A program made the position numbers and the translations under genes. Below the pieces are notes generated by a model, which was given only the letters and a program-made list of their open reading frames with translations, did no database searches and was not told the DNA's origin. DNA of 64,000 nucleotides from Pseudolabrys sp. (GTDB lineage Bacteria > Pseudomonadota > Alphaproteobacteria > Rhizobiales > Xanthobacteraceae). Of this stretch, positions 19,839 through 28,297 are shown one piece after another; position 1 is the stretch's first letter, and each line of letters opens with the position of its first letter. The stretch is from the NCBI GenBank assembly GCA_017849615.1, contig JAFIGS010000011.1, positions 372,001-436,000 on the forward strand, written 5' to 3'.

Positions 19839-20846
19839 TCAGCCCTGGGTTTCCTTGATCCTGGCGATGTAGGGCGCCCAGGCCGGATAGTCCTTGAGGA
19901 TCTGATTGCCGACGGATTCGCGGAAAGCCTTGAGATCGAGGCCGCTCTTCTCGTCGATGATGGTGACGCCGTTGGCTTTGAGGGTCGCGATCTCTTCCGC
20001 TTCCGCGTCCTTCGCCCATTTCAGCGAACGCTGCGCCATTTCGGCGAAGGCGTCCTGCATGATCTTGCGGTCAGCGGCCGGGATGCCCTCCCAGCTCTTT
20101 TCGTTGATGAACACGGCCAGCACCGATTCCATGTGGCTGGTCATCATGACGAACTTGTTGGCTTCCCACATCTTGCGGGCGATGACGTTGTTGAGCGGGT
20201 TTTCCTGGCCATCGACGAGGCCGGTCATCAGCGCCGGCATGATTTCCGAGATTTCGACCGGCGTCGGAATCGCGCCCATGCCCTTGATCATCGAATTCCA
20301 GAGCGGCACGGGCACCGAACGGAATTTCTTGCCGGCCATGTCCTTGGGTGAGCGCACGGCATAGCGCGCGGTCAATTGACGGGCGCCGCGATAGAAGTTG
20401 CCGACGATGCGGACATTGCCTTTGGCGACCAGCTTCTTGTTCATCTCCTGCAGCACCGGAGACGTCGCCTCATTGGTGGCGCGCATGGCCTGCTCGGGAC
20501 CGGAGAACAGGAACGGCGCATTGAACACCGCGACATCCGGATCGATACGGTCGAGCGAGGAGAAGTCGTGGTGCGCCATCTGGATCGAGCCGATGCGCAC
20601 GCCGTCGATCATCTCGCTCAGATTGCCAAGCTGCGAGCCTGGGAAGACGCGGATTTCGATGCGCCCTTGCGTCTTCTCGTTGACGAGTTTGGCAAGCTCG
20701 GCCGCGTAGCGCGTCTGGGTTTCACCTTCCGCGCCCACATGGGCGTACCGCATGACGATTTTCTGTTGAGCCGCGGCCGGGCCGACGGACACGACGACCG
20801 TCAGTGCTGTCGCCAGGATGGCGCAAAGGGGCGTGAACACGCGCAT
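19839..20846 (-). CDS. TRAP transporter substrate-binding protein (DctP family), locus 2
   Basis: 335 aa with a signal peptide ending GPAAAQQ near 27. DctP features include MRYAHVGAEGETQTRYAAEL, GRIEIRVFPGSQLGNLSEMI and the Arg-containing SPKDMAGKKFRSVPVPLWN, followed by EISEIMPALMTGLVDGQENP. The start is ATG 20846, with GGGAGGAAAT before it; a TTG 15 nt upstream belongs to that ribosome site. First gene of the minus-strand operon. Confidence 0.9.
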   Translation of the reverse strand: MRVFTPLCAILATALTVVVSVGPAAAQQKIVMRYAHVGAEGETQTRYAAELAKLVNEKTQGRIEIRVFPGSQLGNLSEMIDGVRIGSIQMAHHDFSSLDRIDPDVAVFNAPFLFSGPEQAMRATNEATSPVLQEMNKKLVAKGNVRIVGNFYRGARQLTARYAVRSPKDMAGKKFRSVPVPLWNSMIKGMGAIPTPVEISEIMPALMTGLVDGQENPLNNVIARKMWEANKFVMMTSHMESVLAVFINEKSWEGIPAADRKIMQDAFAEMAQRSLKWAKDAEAEEIATLKANGVTIIDEKSGLDLKAFRESVGNQILKDYPAWAPYIARIKETQG

Positions 20847-20899
20847 GGCATTTCCTCCCAAAAAGTTGCTGAGGGTTGACCCCTCTATGCGAAAGAATT

Positions 20900-20928
20900 A
20901 TTCATGATATGAATATTGAATGCAATAT
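20900..20928. promoter_or_regulatory. Two inverted repeats in the dctP/pdxA-like divergent control region
   Basis: ATTCAT-GAT-ATGAAT (20900-20914) and ATATTG-AATG-CAATAT (20913-20928) overlap by two bases. They lie 54 nt upstream of the dctP ATG and 41 nt upstream of the PdxA-like ATG. They are candidate operators for the GntR regulator of this locus. Confidence 0.5.
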
Positions 20929-20969
20929 GCAAAAGCGTGAGAAGCGCGGCGCGTGGGGCTGAAACGACA

Positions 20970-22001
20970 ATGACGCAAGCAACATCGAGCCCCGCTCCCC
21001 GCATTGCGATTGCAATGGGCGATCCTGCAGGCGTCAGTCCCGAGTTGCTGGCGCGTCTGTTGAGCAAGTCCGAACTTCTTGATCAGGCCGCGGTCGCGGT
21101 GATCGGAGACCGCCGGGTTCTTGCCGAAGGCGAAAAGATCGCCGGGCTTTCTGTCGATATGCCGGTGGTGCCGCTGTCCGAACTGGACCGGGCGGCGCCC
21201 GGCGCGCCGGTCTTCATCGACCTCGGCCATCTCGATCCGGCGACCTTGCGCATGAAGGAAGCCAGCGCCGAAGGCGGCGCCTTCGCCATCCGCAATTTCA
21301 AGGAAGCGCTGCTGCTCGCTAAAGCGGACCGGATCGACGGCATCATGTTCACGCCCTTCAACAAGCTGGCGCTGAAAATGGCGGGCAATCCGTATCCGGA
21401 TGAAATTCGCTGGGCGACCGACATTCTCGACTGGAAGGGCGAGTGCAGCGAATACAACCGGCTCGACAATTTGTGGAACGCGCGCGTCACCTCGCACGAG
21501 CCGTTGAAGGATGTCGCCGGGCTGTTGACGCGGCAACGCGTGGTCGCGGCCATCGAGGCGACCACGGCGACGCTGAAGGCCGCCGGCATCGCGCGTCCGC
21601 GCATCGCCGTGGCCGGCCTTAACCCGCACGCCGGCGAAGGCGGTCTGTTCGGGCGCGAAGAGATCGACGTCATCGCGCCGGCGGTGGCCGAGGCGCAGGC
21701 GCGCCAATATGCCGTCGAAGGTCCGTTCCCCGCCGACACGGTGTGGATCAAGGCGCGGCGCGGCGACTACGACGTCGTGCTGACGATGTATCACGACCAG
21801 GGCCAGATCGCGCTCAAGCTGCTCGGCTTCGAGCGCGGTGTGACCATTCTCGGCGGCATGCCGGTGCCGATTACGACGCCGGCGCATGGCACGGCCTACG
21901 ACATCGCCGGCAACGGCGTGGCCGATCCGTCCGCTACCATCAGGGCCTTCGAGACGTTACTGTCCCTGACCTCGCTGCGCATGGCGCGTACGGCGGCGTA
22001 A
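20970..22001 (+). CDS. PdxA-family (4-hydroxythreonine-4-phosphate dehydrogenase-like) oxidoreductase
   Basis: 343 aa. AIAMGDPAGVSPE begins the fold. The three metal-binding His positions of PdxA are kept in TSHEPLKD, NPHAGEGG and MYHDQGQ. The GHTE active-site segment of PdxA is missing and replaced by YPDEIRWATDI, so this is a diverged member rather than the vitamin B6 enzyme. PdxA2-type relatives oxidise 4-phospho-D-threonate or erythronate. No DUF1537 kinase, which that pathway needs, is in the window. The start MTQATSS at 20970 is chosen; the in-frame ATG at 20916 falls in the operator region. Confidence 0.78.
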   Translation: MTQATSSPAPRIAIAMGDPAGVSPELLARLLSKSELLDQAAVAVIGDRRVLAEGEKIAGLSVDMPVVPLSELDRAAPGAPVFIDLGHLDPATLRMKEASAEGGAFAIRNFKEALLLAKADRIDGIMFTPFNKLALKMAGNPYPDEIRWATDILDWKGECSEYNRLDNLWNARVTSHEPLKDVAGLLTRQRVVAAIEATTATLKAAGIARPRIAVAGLNPHAGEGGLFGREEIDVIAPAVAEAQARQYAVEGPFPADTVWIKARRGDYDVVLTMYHDQGQIALKLLGFERGVTILGGMPVPITTPAHGTAYDIAGNGVADPSATIRAFETLLSLTSLRMARTAA

Positions 22002-22011
22002 GAGAAGGCCC

Positions 22012-22935
22012 GTGTCCGAGCCTGCACAGACGTTTCCCGACATTCCGATCGTCGATGCGCATCAGCATTTCTGGGATCTGACGCGCAATTACTATCCATG
22101 GCTTTGCGACGAGCCGCTGATTCCTTTTCGCTATGGCGACTATTCGGCGATCCGCCGCAACTATCTGCCCGAGGATCTGCGCCGCGACAGCGCCGGCTTC
22201 AATCTGCGCATGACGGTTCACATGGAAGCAGAGTGGGACCGCGCCACGGCGCCCGCTGAAACGCGCTGGCTGGAAACGGTCAAAGCCGCCACCGGCCTGC
22301 CGACGGCCTGTATCGGTCATGCCGAATTCGAGCGCGATGACATCAAGGACGTGCTCGCCGCGCATGCCGGCAGCAAACTGATGCGCGGCATCCGGCAGAA
22401 GCCGGCGGCCGCCGCGAACCCGGCCGAGGCCAGGCGTGGTGCGCCGGGATCGATGGACGATCCGGTCTGGCGCGATGGTTATGCCCAACTGGAAAAGCAC
22501 GGGCTGTCTTACGACCTGCAAACGCCGTGGTGGCATCTCGATGCCGCCGCCGAGCTGGCCAGGGATTTTCCGCGCACGACCATCATCATCAATCACACCG
22601 GCCTGCCGGCCGACCGCAGCCCCGAGGGCCTTGCCGCATGGCGCGCGGCGCTCGAGCGCGTGGCGGCGCACGGCAATGTCGCGATCAAGATCTCCGGCCT
22701 TGGCCGTCGCGGCCTGCCGTGGACCGTCGAGGCGAACGGGCCGATCATCCGCGACACCATCGCGGTGTTCAGCGCCGACCGCTGCATGTTCGCCAGCAAC
22801 TTTCCGGTCGACAGTCTGGCCGGCTCCTATCGGGACATCTTTGCCGGTTTCTTCGCCGCTGTCGCGGACAGGTCCGAAGCGGATCAGCGTAAGCTGTTTC
22901 ACGACAACGCCGTCCGGATTTACCGGCTGGCGTAA
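22012..22935 (+). CDS. Amidohydrolase family 2 protein (COG3618-like lactonase/hydrolase)
   Basis: 307 aa TIM-barrel hydrolase. The N-terminal metal motif is VDAHQHFWDL, typical of L-fuconolactonase and 2-pyrone-4,6-dicarboxylate lactonase relatives. Further conserved segments are GIRQ, INHTGLP, KISGL and FASNFPVDSL. The start is GTG at 22012 with AGAGAAGG upstream, 10 nt after the PdxA-like stop, so the two form an operon. A lactonase acting before or after the dehydrogenases on a sugar-acid lactone would fit, but the substrate is unknown. Confidence 0.8.
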   Translation: MSEPAQTFPDIPIVDAHQHFWDLTRNYYPWLCDEPLIPFRYGDYSAIRRNYLPEDLRRDSAGFNLRMTVHMEAEWDRATAPAETRWLETVKAATGLPTACIGHAEFERDDIKDVLAAHAGSKLMRGIRQKPAAAANPAEARRGAPGSMDDPVWRDGYAQLEKHGLSYDLQTPWWHLDAAAELARDFPRTTIIINHTGLPADRSPEGLAAWRAALERVAAHGNVAIKISGLGRRGLPWTVEANGPIIRDTIAVFSADRCMFASNFPVDSLAGSYRDIFAGFFAAVADRSEADQRKLFHDNAVRIYRLA

Positions 22936-23031
22936 CCGGCAGGCCCGCAAGCCCCCCCCGCCGCCCCTTTAAATGCCGCGTTCCGCGCCTTACATCGTCT
23001 GCGCGCCGTTATGGCGCATGGGAGACCTGCC

Positions 23032-23436
23032 GTGGGGCCGATGTCGCTGCTGTTCAACCTGTTGTGGATCGTGTTCGGCGGCTTCTGGATGGCCGTCGGC
23101 TGGGCCATCGCCGCGGTGATCATGGCCATCACCATCGTCGGCCTGCCGTGGGCGCGGGCGGCCTTCACCATCGCCGCCTATACGTTGTTGCCGTTCGGCC
23201 AGCGCGCGGTGCCGCGCGACAGCTATTTCGGCCGCGAGGATATCGGCACCGGCACCCTTGGTTTCATCGGCAACATCATCTGGTTCGTCTTGGCCGGCTG
23301 GTGGCTGGCGCTCGGACATTTGCTGACGGCGTTGCTGCTGGCGGTCACCATCGTCGGCATTCCCTTCGCCTGGGCTCACCTGAAACTCGCGGGCCTTGCG
23401 CTGTGGCCGATCGGCAAGGTGATTGTTCCGGCCTGA
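23032..23436 (+). CDS. YccF-family inner-membrane protein
   Basis: 134 aa with two repeated halves of two membrane helices each: LLFNLLWIVFGGFWMAVGW with TIVGLPWARAAF, then GNIIWFVLAGWWLALGH with TIVGIPFAWAHLKLA, ending ALWPIGKVIV as in E. coli YccF. The function of the family is unknown. I choose GTG 23032 because GGAG lies 7 nt upstream; ATG at 23041 or 23011 is possible. Confidence 0.82.
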   Translation: MGPMSLLFNLLWIVFGGFWMAVGWAIAAVIMAITIVGLPWARAAFTIAAYTLLPFGQRAVPRDSYFGREDIGTGTLGFIGNIIWFVLAGWWLALGHLLTALLLAVTIVGIPFAWAHLKLAGLALWPIGKVIVPA

Positions 23437-23504
23437 CTTGGATCGCCGCCTTTTCGCGCCTAGATAGGGTGGGGCAGCGGCGACGCGATTGCGATGGTGA
23501 AGCG

Positions 23505-23768
23505 ATGAGCAAGAAATCCGAGGAACGTGTCGCCCAGTTCAATGCGTTGACGAAGGAGCGCGACGAACTCGAAGCCGCGATCGACAGCATGATCGCCGAC
23601 ATGGCCGAGCAGCCGGAAGCGGCGCGCAAGACCGGCGTATGGGCGGCGGACGGCGCCTCGACCCAGCGTTATCTCACGCTCACCGAGCGCCTGAGCGAAG
23701 TGGAGGGCGATCTGGTCGATATTACGCGCGCCATGGCCGCGGCGGCCGATGAAAGCCGGCCGAATTGA
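23505..23768 (+). CDS. Small hypothetical coiled-coil protein
   Basis: 87 aa, starting MSKKSEERVAQFN. Two charged helices with heptad-like spacing (NALTKERDELEAAIDSMIADM and TERLSEVEGDLVDITRAM) suggest a coiled coil. There is no signal or membrane segment. I do not recognise the family. The codon usage matches its neighbours and a weak GGTGA lies upstream. Confidence 0.55.
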   Translation: MSKKSEERVAQFNALTKERDELEAAIDSMIADMAEQPEAARKTGVWAADGASTQRYLTLTERLSEVEGDLVDITRAMAAAADESRPN

Positions 23769-23793
23769 ACGGCGATCGTCGTCAGGTCGGGCC

Positions 23794-23864
23794 GTAGCCC
23801 GCATGGAGCGAAGCGCAATGCGGGGCGACATCCCGGATTTCGCCGCGCTCATTCGGGCTGCAAG
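23794..23864. repeat. Dispersed palindromic repeat
   Basis: A left arm CCCGCAT-GGAGCGAAGCGCA-ATGCGGG (23798-23825) forms a hairpin. A second inverted part follows, with CCCGGAT near 23832 and ATTCGGG near 23851. This is the kind of intergenic mosaic repeat common in Bradyrhizobium relatives. It lies between two convergent genes. Confidence 0.5.
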
Positions 23865-24119
23865 CTAGCCGGATATCCGCTGCGCCAGTTCCTTGCGGAA
23901 GGCGCGCTCGCGCTTGAGATGCCATTCCCGGCTCATGGCTTCCTCTTTGGTGGCGAAGCATTCCGAATGCAGCAGTTGCCAGGTGCGGCCGCGCGTCGTG
24001 CGCGCGCCCTTGCCGGCATTGTGCTGCGCCAGCCGCCGCTCGACGTCGTTGGTCCAGCCGACATAAGTCAGCATGCGGCCGTTGCTGCGGCAGCCGAGGA
24101 CGTAGACGTAGCAATCCAT
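23865..24119 (-). CDS. GIY-YIG domain protein (UPF0213/YhbQ-like)
   Basis: 84 aa single-domain protein. MDCYVYVLGCRSNGRMLTYVGWT contains the YV...YVG form of the GIY-YIG core, followed by RRLAQHNAGKGARTTRGR and the Glu helix KEEAMSREWHLK. It is a putative small endonuclease of unknown role. I start at ATG 24119, where the domain begins. An upstream ATG at 24185 would add 22 residues without similarity to the domain. Confidence 0.82.
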   Translation of the reverse strand: MDCYVYVLGCRSNGRMLTYVGWTNDVERRLAQHNAGKGARTTRGRTWQLLHSECFATKEEAMSREWHLKRERAFRKELAQRISG

Positions 24120-24191
24120 GATGCTCAATCTCGCATCGCCCACCTGGCATTCAAGCCGGGCGCGCGAGGAGTCTACAACGCGCAAGATTGA

Positions 24192-25682
24192 TCAGCGAAC
24201 GCCGCCCGCCCAGCGCTGGTCGAACGAGCCGACCGGCACGACCGGCTGGGCGCCGGTGAGCGTGGAGCCGCCATTCGTCGGCTGCGCCGAGAATGCGGTG
24301 CGCAGTTGCGGCGCCGGTTCGGGTTCAGCCGGGGTCATCCGCGGCGCGGCGGCAGCCGATGCGGCAGCGACGGCCTTCGGCTTCGCCGGCGGGGTTGCGG
24401 GCGCTGCCTTGGCGGCCCGGGTTACGGCGCGCGGGGCCGGGCGCGGTGCGGGCGCGGCGACAGCCGGCGGCGGCGCCTGAACCTGCGCCGGTACGGCCGC
24501 GGAATTGCTGAACAGATTGAGATTGCCGATCAGGCCGCCGATCGAGCTCGACCGCGCCGCCGCCTGGCTCGCGTCGGGCGTCGGCTGCGGCATCGGCACG
24601 CTGGCGACCTGCACCGGAGCCGGCTCGGGCTGCGCATCCGGCGCGCGCGGCACCGAAACGATCGTCGCCGGCGGGGGACCGTCGCCGCGCGGCAGCGAGC
24701 CCGGCGCGGCCGCGACCTGGATCGCACGGCCGCGGCTGTCATAGCCATCCTGCGCGGTCATCTTCTCGGAGAACATCGAATGCATGCCGCCGTCGATGCC
24801 GCTGCGCGGCTTCGCCGTGGACACGCCCTGCGCAATGTACGACGCCATCTGGACCTGTTCCTTGCGGCGGTGGTCGAGCACGGCGTCGGCGATGTTCTTG
24901 TCGAGTTCATAAGCCGGGCACTTGCCCGCGGCGTTGAACTTGAGCGGCTTGTCGTCGGTCGAGGCGGGATCGAACACGTATTTCTTTTCGCAGACCGCAA
25001 CCTTCGGCTCCTGCTTGCTCACCTCGAAATTGTCGTAGCCTTCCTTGAGCATCTTCCAGAACGCGAAATGCGGGCTGTTGCGATGCCGGGCCATGTTCAT
25101 CGCGGTCATGCGGAACGGGAAGGCCTGAAGCTGAAACGCCTTCTGGCCGCCGAAGAAAGACTCGCGGGCCAGCGCATAGATTTCCTGGATCTGCTCGTCG
25201 GTCATCGCGTAGCAGCCGCGCGACGAGCAATCGCCATGCACCATCAGGTCCGAGCCGGTGTAACCGTGAGCACGGTCATAGGTGTTCGGGAAGCCGGTGT
25301 TGAAGGCGAGATAGTAGCTGGAGTTCGGGTTCATCTGACCCGGCGTGATCGTGTAGAAGCCCTCCGGCGCCTGGCGGTCGCCTTCCTTCTTCTTCGGGCC
25401 GAGGTCGCCGGACCAGCGGCAGATCGGGTAGCTCTTGAGCAAGGCGTATTCGCCGTCGCGGGTCTGCTTCCAGACCTCGAGCTCGGATTCTTCCTTGAAG
25501 ATGCGGACGAGGATCGGGGATTCCTTGTCCATGTTCTTGGAAGCGATTTCGGACAAAGTCCGCTCCGAGAGCGGCGCCTGAGCGCGGCCGTTCGAAGCCA
25601 TATCGGCATTGCAGCCGGCAAGCGCGATCGCCGCCGCAAGCGCGGCGGACGCCAACATGGCGCGGACGAAGCGAGACTTCAA
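24192..25682 (-). CDS. L,D-transpeptidase (YkuD-like) lipoprotein with long Ala/Pro tail
   Basis: 496 aa. A lipobox LAGC with Cys24 makes it a lipoprotein. The YkuD-type catalytic motif HGDCSSRGCYAM has His149 and Cys157. Residues 40-230 form the family core of the YafK group (murein L,D-transpeptidase or hydrolase of the Lpp link). From about 320 on the chain is Ala/Pro/Gln-rich and probably flexible. It is a periplasmic cell-wall enzyme. The tail is the unusual part compared with YafK, which lacks it. Confidence 0.82.
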   Translation of the reverse strand: MKSRFVRAMLASAALAAAIALAGCNADMASNGRAQAPLSERTLSEIASKNMDKESPILVRIFKEESELEVWKQTRDGEYALLKSYPICRWSGDLGPKKKEGDRQAPEGFYTITPGQMNPNSSYYLAFNTGFPNTYDRAHGYTGSDLMVHGDCSSRGCYAMTDEQIQEIYALARESFFGGQKAFQLQAFPFRMTAMNMARHRNSPHFAFWKMLKEGYDNFEVSKQEPKVAVCEKKYVFDPASTDDKPLKFNAAGKCPAYELDKNIADAVLDHRRKEQVQMASYIAQGVSTAKPRSGIDGGMHSMFSEKMTAQDGYDSRGRAIQVAAAPGSLPRGDGPPPATIVSVPRAPDAQPEPAPVQVASVPMPQPTPDASQAAARSSSIGGLIGNLNLFSNSAAVPAQVQAPPPAVAAPAPRPAPRAVTRAAKAAPATPPAKPKAVAAASAAAAPRMTPAEPEPAPQLRTAFSAQPTNGGSTLTGAQPVVPVGSFDQRWAGGVR

Positions 25683-25852
25683 AAGTGGTACTCCCCGGGA
25701 GGACGAGCCCCTGTCACGCTATCGTTATCCATAAGATATGGCATCTGCAAGGCAATCCCGGGTTGCCGCGCTTTAGGCTAACCCTATGGTAAATCTTGCC
25801 TAAAATGCCGCCGATGGGGGCGGCCGGGGCCCTCGCGGGCGTAAAATCGGCC

Positions 25853-26821
25853 TTAACCGGCGGCTTTCGCCGGCAGCCGGCCGATGGCGAGGAATTTGTC
25901 GCGGCGGGCCTTGCGGACAGCGTCCCGGTCCAGCGGCTTGAGTTCGGCAAAGGCGGCGGCGATGGCGTCGCCGGTGCTGGCGATGGTCTCGCCGGGGTCG
26001 CGGTGAGCGCCGCCGGTCGGCTCGGCGATGATCTGATCGATCACCCCGAAGCGGATCATGTCCTGCGCGGTGATCTTCATGTTGGTGGCGGCGTCCTGCG
26101 CCTTGGCGGAATCGCGCCACAGGATCGAGGCGGCGCCTTCCGGCGAGATGACGCTGTAGATGGCGTGCTCGAGCATCAGCACCTTGTTGGCGGTGGCGAG
26201 CGCGATTGCGCCGCCCGAGCCGCCTTCGCCGAGAATGACGGCGACGTTCGGCACACCGAGGCCGAGGCACACATCGGTCGAGCGCGCGATGGCTTCGGCC
26301 TGGCCGCGTTCCTCCGCGCCGATGCCCGGATAGGCGCCGGCGGTATCGACCAGCGACAGCACCGGAATGCCGAAACGATCGGCCATTTCCATCAGCCGCA
26401 CGGCCTTGCGATAGCCCTCGGGCCGGGCCATGCCGAAATTGTGCTTGAGGCGGCTCTCGGTGTCGTTGCCCTTCTCGTGGCCGAGAATGCAGACACTGTC
26501 GCCGCGGAAGCGGCCGAAACCGGCAATGATGGCGTCGTCGTCGCCGAACTTGCGGTCGCCGGCGAGCGGCACGAAGTCGGTGATCAGGCCATTGACGTAA
26601 TCGAGACAATGCGGCCGCTGCGGATGGCGCGCGACCTGCGTCTTCTGCCACGGGGTCAGCTCGCCGTAGAGTTCTTTCAGCGCCTGCGCCGCCTTGCCTT
26701 CGAGGCGGCCGATCTCTTCCGTCACGGACACCGCATTATCGGTGGCGGCCATGGCGCGCAGTTCCTCGACCTTGGCCTCGAGTTCGGCCACCGGCTTTTC
26801 AAAATCGAGATAACTACGCAT
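25853..26821 (-). CDS. accA: Acetyl-CoA carboxylase carboxyltransferase subunit alpha
   Basis: 322 aa, normal AccA length. [21 protein letters not shown] is the typical N-terminal coiled segment. [19 protein letters not shown] and [17 protein letters not shown] are diagnostic, and [28 protein letters not shown] and [11 protein letters not shown] complete the crotonase-like core. It transfers carboxyl from biotin to acetyl-CoA for fatty acid synthesis. The start at 26821 is chosen because residues before MRSYLDF, in the reading from 26884, show no family similarity. Confidence 0.96.
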   Translation of the reverse strand: MRSYLDFEKPVAELEAKVEELRAMAATDNAVSVTEEIGRLEGKAAQALKELYGELTPWQKTQVARHPQRPHCLDYVNGLITDFVPLAGDRKFGDDDAIIAGFGRFRGDSVCILGHEKGNDTESRLKHNFGMARPEGYRKAVRLMEMADRFGIPVLSLVDTAGAYPGIGAEERGQAEAIARSTDVCLGLGVPNVAVILGEGGSGGAIALATANKVLMLEHAIYSVISPEGAASILWRDSAKAQDAATNMKITAQDMIRFGVIDQIIAEPTGGAHRDPGETIASTGDAIAAAFAELKPLDRDAVRKARRDKFLAIGRLPAKAAG

Positions 26822-27071
26822 GAGACAAGGGCGCTTCGCTGATATCGAGGAACCGGCGGGCCGGTTGGTGGGCAACTGACCCATAGTGGGGCGTTAGTCA
26901 AGCGGCAGGGATAATGCCCTCTGAATCCTTAATGTTTCCCCGCGAATACGGCCCGTCCGGCTCACCGCTCCTTAACCCAGAACGGCCCTTAGGGGACTTT
27001 CTGCGATCATTTTACACTAGCTTTAACGGCGTTTCGCGCACGGTCCCCCGCACAAGGGCGCGGGGAGCGTT

Positions 27072-28292
27072 ATGTCAGTCGTCGATACTCGTCACAACGT
27101 GCAGGGCTGGATAGCCGGCGCGCGAGCCGCGCTGGCGCGGGATCGCGCCGGGGACGCGGCGAGCGGCGAAGCGTTCTTCGAAGTCGCCGACATTCTCTCG
27201 GTACCGCAGGCCGCCTGGGCCGATCTGGCGGCGCGATCTGTTGAAGCCAATGCTTTCTATCATCCAGCCTGGGCGCGCGCCGTGGCGCGCCATGTCAAAG
27301 GGCAGGTCGGCATGCGCGCGCTGCTTGCCTGGGATGGCGCGCGCAAGCGGCGCCTGCTCGGGCTCATGCTGGTGGCGCCGGCCTGGAACGGCCTGCGCCT
27401 GCCGCTGCCGGTGTTCGTCGGCTGGTATGCCTACGCGCCGCTGACCACGCCGCTCCTCGACCGCGACCGGCCCGATGCTGCGGCCGCCGCCTTGATGAAA
27501 GGCGCGCGCGAAGCCGGCGCCCAGGCGCTGCTGCTGCCGGCGCTGGCGCAGGACGGCCCCGTCGCCGCGGCGCTGCTTCGGGCGGCCGAACCGTTTGCCG
27601 TGACGCCGCGCATCTTCAATGCGCATGTGCGCGCCCGCCTCGACGCCAGGCAAGGCGGCGATGACGCGCTCGCCTCGCTCGGGCCAAAGAAACTCAAGGA
27701 GCTGCGCCGCCAGCGCAATCGTCTCGGTGACACCGGCGAGGTCGAATTCCGCATCGCGGCGCCGGGCGCCGAGGCGCAAGCCGCGCTCGATCAATTCCTC
27801 GCCCTCGAAGCCGCCGGCTGGAAAGGCGCTGCCGGTACCGCGCTCGCCGCCAAGCAGGGCGACGTCGCATTCATGAAAGAGGCGCTGCCGGCGATGGTGC
27901 GCGATGGCGCCGCGCAGATCGTGACGCTGACGAGCGGCGACAAGGTGGTCGCCGCGGGCGTCGTGCTGCGCCATGCCCGCCGCGCCTATTTCTTCAAGAT
28001 CGCCTATGACGAGGGCTTCGCGAAGACCTCGCCGGGCGTGCAGCTCACGCTCGATATCACGCGCGCGCTATGCGCCGACGAGGCGATCGACAGCGTCGAT
28101 TCCACCGCGGTCGCCAACCATCCGATGATCGATCACATCTGGCGCGATCGGCAGCCGATCGCCGACCTCATGCTGCCGACGCAGGGCGGCGCCTTTGGCT
28201 TCAAGGTTCTCGCCACCGTCATCGACGCCCGCCGCGGGCTGCGCGACGCCGCCCGCGCCCTCTATCACCGCCTTCGCAAGCTGAAAGGATGA
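27072..28292 (+). CDS. GNAT-like acyltransferase (BioF2-like/CelD domain)
   Basis: 406 aa. The C-terminal half (about 195-340) has the fold typical of the BioF2-like acetyltransferase domain (KKLKELRRQRNRLGD, FLALEAAGWKG, YFFKIAYDEGFAKTSPG, VDSTAVANHPMID). The N-terminal half contains a second, weaker copy (AFYHPAWARAVARH, GWYAYAPLTTPLL). No signal peptide or membrane span is seen. It overlaps the following cupin gene by ATGA, so the two probably act together. Related proteins modify surface polysaccharides or peptides; the substrate is unknown. Confidence 0.7.
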   Translation: MSVVDTRHNVQGWIAGARAALARDRAGDAASGEAFFEVADILSVPQAAWADLAARSVEANAFYHPAWARAVARHVKGQVGMRALLAWDGARKRRLLGLMLVAPAWNGLRLPLPVFVGWYAYAPLTTPLLDRDRPDAAAAALMKGAREAGAQALLLPALAQDGPVAAALLRAAEPFAVTPRIFNAHVRARLDARQGGDDALASLGPKKLKELRRQRNRLGDTGEVEFRIAAPGAEAQAALDQFLALEAAGWKGAAGTALAAKQGDVAFMKEALPAMVRDGAAQIVTLTSGDKVVAAGVVLRHARRAYFFKIAYDEGFAKTSPGVQLTLDITRALCADEAIDSVDSTAVANHPMIDHIWRDRQPIADLMLPTQGGAFGFKVLATVIDARRGLRDAARALYHRLRKLKG

Positions 28293-28297
28293 CCATC

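Noticed and set aside
17326-19872. Plus-strand ORF of 848 codons across the GntR/dctM/dctQ genes
   Set aside because: Runs antisense through three clear genes and is rich in Arg/Gln/Asp/His, the usual result of reading high-GC membrane-protein genes backwards.
20970-22001. Vitamin B6 biosynthesis enzyme PdxA
   Set aside because: The GHTE segment is missing and the gene sits in a TRAP catabolic locus, so a diverged family member is more likely.
24306-25781. Plus-strand ORF of 491 codons opposite the L,D-transpeptidase gene
   Set aside because: Arg/Gly-rich shadow. The minus strand has a lipobox and catalytic His/Cys motif.
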